64,000 bases of DNA from Takifugu bimaculatus (Eukaryota > Chordata > Actinopteri > Tetraodontiformes > Tetraodontidae): contig CP034990.1 of assembly GCA_004026145.2 (NCBI GenBank), positions 19,670,176 through 19,734,175 on the forward strand, read 5' to 3'. A program made the position numbers and the translations under genes. The first letter of the stretch is position 1. Every line of letters starts with the position of its first letter. The notes beneath the pieces were generated by a model that ran no database searches, was not told the DNA's origin, and saw only the letters and a program-made list of their open reading frames with translations. Shown piece after piece: positions 1 to 16,281 of this stretch.

Positions 1-5209
<5,209 letters not shown>

Positions 5210-5271
5210 CTTCCGACACGGACAGCACACAGCTGCCAACGTCACAAATCCGGGAGCCTTATTTTTCTCAG

Positions 5272-5392
5272 AGTTTGGACTGTCAGGCAGGGGCCTTAGA
5301 CTATTGGTACCGCTTCAAAACTCGGAACTTTTACAAAGAAAGACACGGTTTATATTTTGCTCAAGTGAACTGGCTCAACTCTACTCTCAGTG
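5272..5392 (+). other. Possible orphan coding exon upstream of cog4 (unidentified)
   Basis: Head-to-head with cog4, only 62 bp from its ATG, a 40-codon open stretch lies between a good acceptor (ATTTTTCTCAG, AG at 5270-5271) and a textbook donor (TGGTATGT, GT at 5393). The peptide contains YWYRFKTRNFYKERHGLYF. This loosely resembles the W-x2-F-Y...F-F/Y-K-D/E-R-H segment of METTL2/6/8-type tRNA m3C methyltransferases, but I see no further exons of such a gene in the next kilobase. It could be the first exon of an unrecognised gene, a decayed fragment, or chance. Confidence 0.25.
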
Positions 5393-5399
5393 GTATGTA

Positions 5400-6570
5400 A
5401 ATAGTAGCTCACGCATGTTTTAATCATTTATCACGGGGAAGCCGACTGTCGCGGCACAGCCTGACAGCACAACAGAAGGTATTAGCACTCTCTTGCACGC
5501 ATGCGCAGTTTGAATGCCGTTACACGTCGAGCGATAATGTAACATGTGTAAAAATGTATTCAAATAAATTTTGATGTAAATTATTTGCCAACCGTTATTA
5601 GAAAAATACATCTTTTAAAAAAAATCTTTTAAAATACGCATCATCTGCATAAAACAACGAGCGAGTATCTTGTATTAAGCTGCTAGGTGTTAGAACTTAC
5701 AAAAACCCCATCAAAACCTGATTAAAAGGTTGGATTTAGTATAATTTTCAACGATATGTCAAGACTTTGGGTTCTCTCAAGATCAAAACGTTAAATTGCG
5801 ATGTGATTTCTTTTCGATTTTTAAATCTATTTCCTAGAAAGGTGGCTGTATAATGGATGACCTCCTTATGCTTCAGTGGGCCTTCTGTTTGAAAACTATT
5901 TCACCTCTAAAAGGAACCAGGCCAGCGCATTCAGAAAATAACATTGACTTAGCTGTACATGACTGCACCTGAAAAAGAATCCTATTCAGTTGGTACTGGC
6001 ATCGTGTGTAGACCTTTGAATTGACCAATGGACAATATAAAAGGCAAATTACAGTTGCTCTAAGAGTTCAATTTGGACTAAATTAATCGTAAAGTGCTGC
6101 GTGTTCTTCCTCCTCGCAACAGGGGAAACACTTTGTAATCCAAAAGTTAAATTTAACTGTATCTCGAAACATACCATGATCACATTGTAATTGACATTGG
6201 AGGAATCGGAGCTTTTCTCTCTCAACAACCTTCATCAGCATTACTGAAGGATGTTGGATTTCTTTAGGATTAATGGTGTCGAAAGTTTAAATTGCAAAAC
6301 AAATTCCCAGCTTGGGAACCGGTCCAGCAAATTAAATTAAAACAATTGTTGCGGCGTCATCCTCATGGGTGGAAATGGTTCCATGGAGACATGGAAACTC
6401 TGGAGACAACAAAGGAAACATGAACCAACATGTTGGATCAAGCAGGTAAAAATATCCTAAAACTGTTCCAGGTGATGTAAAAAAACAGAAAAGGAAACAA
6501 GCATGTAAAATAAACATCACATGCAACCGGCAGGCGTGTAACACCTTGTTTTAACAGAATGGCAGACAAA
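5400..6570. other. Spacer between cog4 and the gfod2 3' end, no gene seen
   Basis: AT-rich sequence. No exon with convincing protein similarity, RNA gene or long repeat was found on either strand. Short open frames here lack splice context and any recognisable motif. Confidence 0.5.
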
Positions 6571-6933
6571 CACAGAATAGAGAAAATGGTATTTATTAAA
6601 GGAAATCTCTGTTGGGAATGAGAACAGAGCATTATTCCCAAATGAAATTAAAACACCACCAGATCTAAACACTTTAAATATTACACCTTTAAACGGATAT
6701 CCACAGGAGGAACACTGAACACAAACAATAGGAAACTTTTTCCACACAGACATAAATAAATACAAAAAAAAAAAAAAGTCTTCCTTATACAAATGTTAGA
6801 TTCATTCTTGCAGTGAGCTGGCTGGTTTAGACGTTACACTGAGTAGTAAAACAGGTAGCATTCGATACATTTTCAGTGCAAATAAAATAGAAAACAGTGG
6901 TCTGCAGTGGACTTTGTCATAACATGATGGTTG

Positions 6934-7007
<74 letters not shown>

Positions 7008-8118
7008 AGAGGCCTTTCATATCAAACCAGAACACTGATTCTTGTCCAGGATGCTCAGCGGGCCTGAGGTGCAGGCGGTGACTGTAACACATGTAAACTC
7101 TGAGCAAACACACTTTACATTCTGTCACATATAGTCACATTCAAGGCTCAAGTCAAAGTGAATCAGTCACGTCTGAACTCTGACCTCGACCACTAATACA
7201 GCTCAGAAAACATGCTGCATCAGCGTAGCCCCGCTATGGATGCAAACGTAAACAAGTCCCATCTAATAATCTGTGTAAAACCTGGCCTGTCTGCTGTAGC
7301 ACCTTCACCCCACTGTCTAACTTAATGCAACAATGCCCCTAAAATCAGTTATTTGAGCATCAAACTTGTGCAAAAGAAAAAAACAAAACAAACCCCCAAA
7401 CAAACAAGGTGGTTTTTAGTAAATAGACCTGCATCCTGGAGGTGGTTATTAAAGTCATTTAAACTTGGTATCTTTAAAATGGCCAAATGGTCTTAAGTTG
7501 CAAAGATAGGGGCTGGAATCAGCCTCAACAGATAATGGAACCGGGGTATTTGGGCATTTAGAAAGGGAGATGCCCCTTCTACCATCGTGATAGCTTATTT
7601 TGCACCGGCCTATCAAAAATTAAGAACTGGCTGAACTCTGCACAGCAGAATAAGGTGCTGCTTGTGCTGATATAATAATAAATATACAGTAAACGCGTGC
7701 AGCACTCTGGAGACTCCGCTGTTGTTGCCGCTGGTCTCCGAGCGACCGGCCGGAGCCAAAAAAACAATTTGTGACTTGACGGAGCGTGAAGCACTAATCT
7801 GTTTGCTAAAAGCTGAAAACGGTGTCGTTGCTGCACAGATATTAAACACGATAACGTCTAAAGGAAGAGATATCCGCTGTCGGGAAAGCTCAGGACAGGA
7901 CTGGTTCAGGAATAAAAACAAACCCACCCACCAGCTGCTTAAAACGGTAAATTATTTTCTAAGAAGCGCTTTAAAAAGTTACGGCTGAAGGAAGTGTGAG
8001 GGTTCAATCAGCTTTGTTTCCATGTCTCCAGATATTAAACAGAAAAAGTAGTCTTTGTCATGTAAACGGACTGAACACAGGAGACAAGGACCCAGTTTCT
8101 CAGACAGGTGCAGCCGCT
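6570..8118 (-). other. gfod2: Probable gfod2 3' UTR with poly(A) signal
   Basis: Downstream of the gfod2 stop there is no coding signal for 1.5 kb. The minus strand has AATAAA at 6597-6592, a plausible polyadenylation signal, which would make a UTR of about 1.5 kb. It contains a GT microsatellite at 6937-7006. UTR extent is inferred. Confidence 0.5.
6937..7006. repeat. (TG)n microsatellite, about 35 units
   Basis: Perfect dinucleotide run, within the probable gfod2 3' UTR. On the transcript strand it would read (CA)n. Confidence 0.97.
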
Positions 8119-9880
8119 TCAGTTCTTATTTCTCTGCAGAGCTTCACACAGGTTGTGGTTTGGATCTGGCTCCTGACTCATAACCTCCACACACTCCCAC
8201 TCGCCGCTGCCGCTCGACCGTTTCACCGCCTCCACCACCGTCTGCACGTACAGACCGTCCTCGAACGTGGGCGCCGAGGCGACGGGTCCCCGCGCCCACG
8301 ACCTGCGCTCCTCGTGAGCCTGGAACGACTGCCTCAACGCCTTCACCATGGCGCTCAAGCCCTGCAGGTGAGGCAGGGGCATGTCTTTTGACTCTGGCCC
8401 CGCCCACCCGCCGCCACCTGACAGCAGCTCCTCACTTTTGCTGCCGTTGCGTTGACCGTAAAGTTCCGTCCCCCTGGCGACCAGTCTCCCAGAAGAGCCG
8501 ACTATCATGACTTCATGCACAAATGATCCGGGCATGTTGAAGTTCAACATTACAGTGCAACACACGCCAGATGAGGACGAGCTGGAGCCGCCCATCAACA
8601 TCTGGAAGAAACAAAAGTCATCGCTGGTGATGCGGCGGATTCCTCGGATCAAACCTTTTTGTTGGACGAAGGTCCGCAGTAAGCCGTGAACCCGAGAGGC
8701 TCGCGCACCGGTGAGGAAGCTGAGGAGGTCGATGATGGCGGAGCCGACCGTGTGCAGACCTCCTCCCCCCATCAGCTCTTCACACGTCCAACCGTACGAA
8801 TGATCCAGGAGGCTCGGGCCGTAGACGCGCACGTCACAGACCTGCATCTCGCCAATGTAGCCATCGGCCAGCAGCTTGTGCATCGCAACAAAGGCCGGAA
8901 GGAAGCGCAGGGTATTACCCATCATGCTCAGCAGCTGGGGGTAGTAGCGGGCCGCTGTGACCATTTTAAAAGAATCGACCGCAGTCGCAGCCTTCTCACA
9001 CACCACATTTTTACCTATACCTGTGGGGACGGAAGAGTAATTTGGTAAACTCACAGCAACAGATAACATGCGTCTATTCTCCAGCTCTTTCGTAGTTTCT
9101 ACAGAGTTTATGACTTTATGACAAGAGCAGAGAAATCACGTTGAAACTATCACAGTACAAAATGAATAAAAAGAACATATTCATGATCTAGCTTTTAGGT
9201 GTTTGTATTAGTATGTACCTCTTCATAATATTTTCAACATTTCAAGGTGTGTGTGTGTTTATATGTAACATTTTGTAGTTTGAGGATATCCTGTTGGTTT
9301 CCTATCAAAATCCTTGTTTTTTAATCCATAAACCAGAGGGTTTAAAGTCTCCTTCATGTCTGATAACGCAGAGGATGGGCCTAGTTTGCATGGACGTTAA
9401 TAATCAGTTGCTCTTTGTCCGTACTGATAAGGCTAAGTCCTCTGTGGGGACTCACTCAGGAAATTTCAACTAAAACAGGAAGCTGAGGCCAGAGCTCAGG
9501 AATGCCATCAGATACAGCGAGTCACTGTTATAGATCAACCCCCTTGATGTGGATGTGGGATAATCACCTTTTTTGTGTTACTAAATGACTGGAGAGACGT
9601 CAAAGACGTGCGTGCGGCTCAACTTACCCAGTGCTTTCACAGCAATCTGCCTCGTCATCGATGGTGGAATATAAATGCACACAAGGTCGACGTCTGGGTG
9701 AAGCAGGACGTCGTCTGATCGGCTTGTGTGAAATGGGATACTGAGCTCTTCTGCCAGGCAGCGTGCTTCATCTTCGCTTTGACCCCAGAGAGCATGAACC
9801 TCAAAGCCTTCCGCCTTTAACATGGGGACCAGCACTCGAGCTGTGCTCCCTGTGCCAAAAACACCAACTCCCGGCAACAT
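8119..9880 (-). CDS. gfod2: Glucose-fructose oxidoreductase domain-containing protein 2
   Basis: Two coding exons, 9880-9628 and 9020-8119, joined through a GGT glycine codon, give 384 residues (human GFOD2: 385). The N-terminus MLPGVGVFGTGSTARVL carries the G-x-G-x-x-G turn of a Rossmann NAD(P)-binding fold. Next comes GIGKNVVCEKAA (with the EK pair typical of the Gfo/Idh/MocA family) and then the C-terminal beta-sheet domain, with LMGGGGLHTVG and TSDDFCFFQMLMGG. The ending GEWECVEVMSQEPDPNHNLC fits GFOD2 rather than GFOD1. An upstream in-frame GTG is not used as the start because the family begins at MLPG. The enzyme activity of vertebrate GFOD proteins is not settled. The human protein is reported as extracellular and matrix-linked, although no clear signal peptide is visible here. 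Confidence 0.95.
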
Positions 9881-9919
9881 GGCAGCGCCGCCCACAGCAA
9901 CTTTATGTGCGAACCATGA

Positions 9920-9964
9920 TCAGCTTGACAAAGATTCCAGCAAACGGGTCGGTGTGTCTGACAT
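9920..9964 (-). other. Upstream ORF in the gfod2 leader
   Basis: A plausible acceptor (TTTTTACAG, AG next to 10003) would make 10003-9881 leader sequence joined to the first coding exon. It contains a 14-codon uORF starting at 9964 and ending in TGA at 9920, then a second ATG with a 4-codon frame. Leader boundaries are inferred. Confidence 0.4.
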
Positions 9965-10003
9965 GGCTTTGGCTGCGTCTGTAAATCACCTACAGTCCCT
10001 GTA

Positions 10004-12149
10004 AAAACCCAAAATAAAAGAACATTTAATGAAGTTGAATGGACAGGTTCATATATTTTATTATAAGTTAGTGTTTTAGTCATTATGCTATTTTCATAGG
10101 CAATCAAAAAGAAACTTAATCCAGCTCTGTGCAATATCCACGGAGCAAAACCGTCCCATGGAGGTCCAAACATGTTTTTCTTATCAGCAGGTTCTGACAG
10201 TCGCTCGCATTGTGTGCGGCTACATAGTGAACATGCCATTCCCGAGCTGTCCCACACCCATTACCAATCCACACCGTCTCTACCTCAGTCCAATCGCTCA
10301 GGTGCACGACGAGCACACGTTTGGCACCGAGGTAGTTATATTTAGTGATTTGATCAATTTGGCTTTGTGGCACGTGTCACAACACAAAGAGGGTGGTGGG
10401 AGCACCTGGTCGCATCTATTTATTTCTGGAAAATAAAAAACAATGACCACTGTGTCAGACTTTAGGTACCGGGGCTTAAAGAGGAATCATGAAAACATTA
10501 TTTCCTTTTACCACATTTCAAACCATGACAGACGTGAGCGTTACGGGCTGAATATGGTGTCTCGTTCCTAGGAAGCCCGACCGGAAACGCCAAACCTCCA
10601 CGCCTGCCGTAGTCTGTGAAAGCTTCCTCATCAAACTACAGGACTTCAGATCAAACTACACAAAACGTACACATGTGGCGGAACCTGCATCACACTTGTC
10701 TTTATCAAACACATTGCAAAGTAGCTTTTGAAGTAATAAAAAAAGTAAAGCTAAGCTCTTCAACATTGTCGTATAGATTTTAGTTATATATATTTTTAAA
10801 AAACGATATGGTGACAGAAGGTACCCACAGATTCATTAGAGACAAGTGTGAAATAAAAGCTATTAAGTCAAATAAACTCCTGAAGTGCCTGGGCTACCTT
10901 AGATAAGCCAAATCAGCTAACGCATCTAGCTAGCAGACAGCCACATTACAAAGGGAAATGGCTCCGGACAGAAGCAGGTACATCGCGTCATTTCTATTTA
11001 AAGTCTATCTTTTGAGAAGGGTTATTCGAACACTTACAAGTACAACTCAAAAGAGTGGAAATACCAATTACCTACTGTTTCCCAGGACAACATCGACAGC
11101 GATTATGCGCTCAGCCGGGCGCTGGCCAGTTGCTAATGGTAACTTGTGCGGCAACGACAGAGGAGGAGCGCCAGAGATGCTAAAGAGACGGTTCAATGGT
11201 AGTTACAATAGTACGATATAGTATTTAGAAAGCGTCTTACATCAACTCATTCATGCGCTATCGTCTTTAAACGAAGACTCATCGCGACGCTGCGGAAGCG
11301 CTACAAATTTTTGATTTTTAGTTTTTTGCCACAATTAAACAAGTGCTGCGTTTCTTATTCGTTTCGTTTCGCGGTGGGTCGTAACCGTCTTTTGGGTTGC
11401 ATGGCGCCACCTGGTGTACTGGAAGTGGTGTTGCTATATAAAAAGTCCGATAAATAAATTAGCGATTTAACGATACGGAGCATGAAAAATGTATGTAAAC
11501 TTGGTAAACGAAGGGCGAAGGGTGGCTCTAGATTTCTTTGTTATGTCATGTTTGTTGGTGTGGTGCACTCAAAATTCTGTTTAATTTTTTCCAGTAAACT
11601 AACTAAACATGTTTGTCTAAACAGATATCATTAAGGGAATTAAGACATTACGGATCATGTGATTATTATGATGTTGAATGTTCTTTGGAAAAATCTATAG
11701 GTCAAAAATAATAGTTTCATTCACTGACAGAATTGCTTCACTCACATAGTTTTCCCACCATAGATTTTACTTTTAGTTTAATAAAAACACTATGTTTACA
11801 TTCATTGTTTGGATTAAGGGAAAAATCAATCAACTATGTCCTTTGAATTGATGTCCACGATCCATAATGAATTCAAATAGATTCCTATTAACAGAAATGT
11901 TAGTAGTAATTGTATGCCTTTTGCATGCTAATAGCAACCATCATTATTGTGACCTGTTAAATGTAACGACATTTATACATATTCCAAAAGGCAATCAAAA
12001 TTATTTTCTAAGAACTCAAGAGCAAGATGTTTTATGCCCGTAACTGTACTATAAATACCAAGTTTATTTTTATCAGCTGAGCTCAGCATTGTAGTACTGA
12101 ATGCTGACCAGCAGGTGGCAGAGCTCGACGCATCTTTGACAGGAAGCGC
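10004..12149. other. gfod2-thap11 intergenic interval
   Basis: No coding exon recognised. The part at 10950-11300 is richer in CpG and holds an RFX-type X-box (GTTGCTAATGGTAAC, 11129-11143). It may contain the first exon or promoter of gfod2 on the minus strand (a possible donor reads AGTAGGTAATT near 11070). At 11404-11417 the minus strand has a CTCF-like core, ACACCAGGTGGCGC, and another is at 12108-12121 on the plus strand (CCAGCAGGTGGCAG). Confidence 0.4.
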
Positions 12150-12391
12150 AAGGAATTATGGGAATTCTAGTTCTAAGTGGCGGGCGTTTGGCCTGATAAC
12201 ATAGTGCAGAACAAAACAAGAGATCTACTACAGAATCTCACAAACATCCATGCAGAATTCATCATTAATACGCGATCTGCGTGCCTTCATCCGGTAAGAC
12301 TCAAGCGGATTCATTCAATGAACGAAGAAACGCGACTCGCTTTGGGTGGAAAAACAAACAGGAAGTTGATAGCGTTGTGGGACGTGTAGTT
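12150..12391. promoter_or_regulatory. thap11: thap11 promoter with two ZNF143/THAP11-type boxes
   Basis: Two blocks read on the minus strand as ACTAGAATTCCCATAATTCC (12171-12152) and ACTACACGTCCCACAACGC (12390-12372). Both resemble the long ACTACAAnTCCCAnnATGC box bound by ZNF143 with THAP11. They lie 340 and 100 bp upstream of the ATG, suggesting a TATA-less promoter with possible autoregulation. Matches were judged by eye. Confidence 0.5.
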
Positions 12392-12493
12392 CCGCTGCAG
12401 GCCATTGCGCTTTCAAACAACGCATACAAAAAGAAACAACAAAATAATCGGGAGTAAAACCAAAGCGCGTTTTCGGTCGGCACTGAAGCAAAC

Positions 12494-13324
12494 ATGCCCG
12501 GCTTCACCTGTTGTGTGCCCGGCTGTTACAACAACTCGCATCGTGACCGGGACCTGCGCTTCTACACATTTCCCAAAGACACCACGCTGAGGGAACAGTG
12601 GCTCAGGAACATCTCCCGGGCCGGGGTCAGCGGCTGCTTCAGCACCTTCGAACCCACCACAGGTCACCGGGTCTGCAGCGTGCACTTCGCTGGCGGGAGA
12701 AAGACTTACAGTGTTCGGGTACCGTCGCTCTTCCCTCTGCGGGGGGTGAACGAGCGCAGGAACCGGCGCGGCAGAGGCAGGAAAGCCTCTGCAGCGGCTC
12801 CTGCCCCCGCCGCCGCCGCGACCCCCGGTATTGTTGTCAACACCATACTGGGCAATACGGCAGAAGGAGCCGAGGGCAATGCCGGCGGAGAGGCCAGCGA
12901 CGACACCATCACCGTGGTCCAGATAGGTCAGAACGGGGAGTACCTGGGCATTGCGAAGTTGCCCACTCAGTCCGAGGGCACTTGTTACGCTGCGCCGATC
13001 GAAAACGCCGAAGAGCTGATTAACGACGACTCCTCGGGGGAAGCCGGCTCCATTAACCCGGCGGCCGTGCAGTACGTGAGCGTGACCAGCAGCCCGCTGG
13101 ACCACTCCTACTCTCTGACCACCGGCACCACATCCGCGGAGCTGCTGCGGAAGCTGAACGAGCAGCGGGACATCATCGCCCTGATGGAGGTGAAGATGAA
13201 AGAGATGAAAGCGACCATCCGTCAGCTGCGGGTCACTGAGGCCAAGCTGCAGGAGGAGCTGCGGGAGCGGGACCGGCTGCTCTACGGGAACCCCGCGGCG
13301 TTCACCGTCCGCAAGAAAATCTAG
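12494..13324 (+). CDS. thap11: THAP domain-containing protein 11 (Ronin)
   Basis: Single-exon gene of 276 residues. Residues 1-82 form the THAP zinc-binding, sequence-specific DNA-binding domain: C6, C11, C61 and H64 make the C2CH set, with the P26 region (YTFPKD) and the closing VPSLFPL box. Residues 90-110 are basic and Ala/Pro rich. The DHSY tetrapeptide at 203-206 is the HCF-1-binding motif. Residues 214-263 form a Leu-heptad coiled coil for dimerisation. In mammals THAP11 acts with HCF-1 and ZNF143 at promoters of growth and metabolic genes, and is needed for pluripotency and cobalamin metabolism. Human THAP11 (314 residues) has a polyglutamine tract after the THAP domain; here that place holds only an Arg/Ala/Pro stretch, which explains the shorter length. 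GC content is high across the exon. Confidence 0.97.
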   Translation: MPGFTCCVPGCYNNSHRDRDLRFYTFPKDTTLREQWLRNISRAGVSGCFSTFEPTTGHRVCSVHFAGGRKTYSVRVPSLFPLRGVNERRNRRGRGRKASAAAPAPAAAATPGIVVNTILGNTAEGAEGNAGGEASDDTITVVQIGQNGEYLGIAKLPTQSEGTCYAAPIENAEELINDDSSGEAGSINPAAVQYVSVTSSPLDHSYSLTTGTTSAELLRKLNEQRDIIALMEVKMKEMKATIRQLRVTEAKLQEELRERDRLLYGNPAAFTVRKKI

Positions 13325-13710
13325 AGGCCCGTTATAGAATAAACTCTAACGTGTTCGACGCGTGTGACGACAGCAGACCCCTGTTTTGAGAATCCGGGAG
13401 CTCTGGCAGCTTTGAAGAGCAGAACAGATTTTTCGTAGTTCGGATTCTGTAGTTTGAATTGTAGTTTGATTGCAACAAACGCGTAGCAGCACACAGCACC
13501 GCGGACAGTCCCAGGCTTACAGACTGTATTCCTTCATTCAGTTCTCAGTTTTACAGACTGGTAGCAGACAAACTGTCCCAAAAGGAGTTTCCCCCCCCCC
13601 TTAAATACTCTTTGGCAGCATTTTGCGTGCTGGATATGATGTAAATTGCCAAGAAGGTGATTTGTTTTTAACTGTTAAAGAGAGAACACCGTTTTTGGCA
13701 CCATTGCTGA

Positions 13711-13716
13711 AATAAA
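13711..13716 (+). terminator. thap11 poly(A) signal
   Basis: AATAAA at 13711-13716, with an earlier copy at 13338-13343 just 14 bp after the stop. The later site gives a 3' UTR of about 400 nt with a C10 run at 13590. Which one is used is unknown. Confidence 0.5.
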
Positions 13717-13860
13717 ACTTTACAAAGTTTATCCATGTTCCCGTTAAAAGTGCTTCATGTATTTGGAGGGTTTCACCTTCACCTCGCTCTGATCCATATT
13801 CAGGTGTGTAATGGGCCGGTGATGGGCGACCTCTCTATTGGAAACCCTGATTGGACCGGG

Positions 13861-13910
13861 GTTCCGCTCAGACCTGGGTTCCGCTCAGACCTGGGTTCCG
13901 CTCTCCCTGG
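13861..13910. repeat. Three-copy 17-bp tandem repeat
   Basis: GTTCCGCTCAGACCTGG occurs twice in perfect tandem (13861-13877, 13878-13894), followed by a shortened third copy to 13910. Confidence 0.9.
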
Positions 13911-13919
13911 TGTCATAGA

Positions 13920-16014
13920 ATAGGGACATTTAATATTTAGTAAGTGCAGTCCTATGCAGAGCGCCATCATTTGCGGTTGCACAAGAGCATTTGGACAAAC
14001 CGGTGAATTTAAAAGCAGGCCTGAACCTCTCAGATGAAAATGATCTACGGACTCAAAATAAATGATCACCTGCAGGATCACATGCAAGGATCGAGTTCTG
14101 GAGTCCAAAATAAGGTGTCTGGTGCTATGAGTAAACTCGCCTGGATAAAAATGAAACGACCCTCAGTTTGAGGGTGGTTCCCGACCAACCACGGAAATGA
14201 TCTTTTAGGTTTTGTTTAGATTGATGAAGGATTTCCACTGATTCGTTTAGGAAAGGGAACCTGCAGTGATGGTCATCAGCATTGAGCAACACGTCTTTGG
14301 TCCTCCCTCGCAGTCGAGAATCAAGAGATGTTCATCAGGATTGATCTTAATAAGTGTTTTCCGTGTTTGGTAAATCCATCCCTTCTCTTATAGCAACAAA
14401 AGCGTGTTTACAGTAGAAGAGGGGTTTTTGCCTACACGGTGCAGTTGCATCACCAGCCGCTAGGTGGCAGTAGTGTGAAAGGCTGAGTAGATGCTTAAAG
14501 GACGATTTAATTTAACTGTTGGCAGTTTGATTATACATTTAACAGTTCTATTAAAATACTGTCAGATTCGTTGATTTAGTGCTTCAAGGCATTTCAGATG
14601 TGTAAATGAGATCACCTATTGTGGTGATTTTACCTGCAAGAGAATCCCATGAATGGATAGAGCAGCGAGGAGAGAGGAAGAGGTAAAGCGAACAGATCTT
14701 AATCTCATCTGGATTTATTTTTTTCCCAACAGTGTTGCATAATGCATTAATCCAGAGCCAGCATTCAAAATAGCTGCGTCCTGTCCTCAGTTTTATACAG
14801 CTATTTCAATTATTACCACAACACAAGCGCACAATAGCTTTTCCTCTCTCATTGTCTCCTTGTTAGACAGTAGTTACGTAATCTGAATAAAGTGCAACAA
14901 CGTCAGCAAAGTGATTTACTAATATGTATTTTATTGTTTTCATCTTTCCTTTAAAATGGAAAAATGCTTTTCAGTAGTTTGTGCATACTAATTAGAAAAG
15001 GAAATTGCCAAAGAGGAAATAGGACTAAACATCAAAAAGCACAATTAAGAGACATATGCTCATCTACGCTGCCTGTAGTGAATTAAATTATTGTTTTAAA
15101 GTAATTGGGCAGTGATTTAGGTTAATGGCATCACAGTTCTAAGCAGAAAAACACTTCCAGTGACGGCGACACTGAACTCTTCCTTCTGTTGTTATCACAC
15201 TTGTCATCACGCTCACTCAACACTGTTAAATCGAATCCCAACGCAAAGTCAATGAGGAACATCTGACGTTTACATGGTCAATGCAGATGAACGGCCATGG
15301 TAGCACCAGAGTCGCTGCCGTGGCGTATTGATTGGTGGCAGCCGCACAGACAGACAGATTATTCCAGAGTTAATGGCAGTTTTAAGCCTCAGATTAACAA
15401 TAGGTCACCATTTCTCCTGCATCAATATGGAGATGCGAACTGGGATTTATACTAATGCACAGGATGTGAGCCATCTGGGAGACAGCAGAGGATTTGGTGG
15501 CTGAGAGGAAGAAGGAATTAAGGTGGATTCAAGTCTGGAAAGTGAATAAAGATAGTTTAGAGTCAGCCAACTTAAAGCAGGGTGGATGTGTGTAAAGGAT
15601 CACACCTCAGGTTTAATTTGCATGCCTCAACCACGTCCAGTGTTGCTCCACAGAGCAGAGCAGAGAACCTCAGAGGAGCTGCTGTCCTCAGGAGAACAGG
15701 CCTCCTCAGGAGGCTTCCTGGGTCAGCTCTGCTCTCCCAGGTGACTGCAATGCTGTCATCCTCTCCATCTGTCCACAGAAAAGCAAGAATCCTCTTGGCA
15801 CAACGTCGACCTCCATAAACCGTAGTTTAACAACAGATAGAAGCGTGTGAATAAAGCACCTGAGTGAGCTGAACTCCTCTTATAGGTTTACTATATTTCA
15901 AATGTTCTAAATACTGAACACCGGAAATGAGAACGCTCTAATCCACTGTGCTGTGTTGAGATGCTGTCATTGGGCTGCTGCTTTCTATGGCTTTGACTCT
16001 GTGCTGCTCCCCCT

Positions 16015-16016
<2 letters not shown>
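13920..16016. other. thap11-nrn1l intergenic interval
   Basis: No gene seen on either strand. It contains a CTCF-like core at 14457-14470 (CCGCTAGGTGGCAG). The low-complexity-free, TAAT-rich segments between about 14500 and 15450 could be conserved non-coding DNA, which only a cross-species alignment could show. Confidence 0.4.

Positions 16017-16092
<76 letters not shown>
16017..16092. repeat. (CA)n microsatellite
   Basis: Perfect CA run of about 38 units, ending 190 bp upstream of the nrn1l start codon. Confidence 0.97.
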
Positions 16093-16096
<4 letters not shown>

Positions 16097-16281
16097 TACT
16101 GTGTGATACATTGGCCCCTTTGATAATCCAGCCTGGTTGTATCTGAGCGTTCCAGAATCTGATGAATTTCCAACGGGGAAGAGGACACGTCGTGTTATAA
16201 AATACCAACCCGTCAGATATTTTTGGATTTGCAAACTGCGCTGTTGGAATCGGAGGCTGAGATCCACACGTGGGACAAAAG

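Noticed and set aside
12413..13105. 230-codon minus-strand frame opposite thap11
   Set aside because: Shadow of a GC-rich exon; no family features, whereas the plus strand encodes a clear THAP protein.
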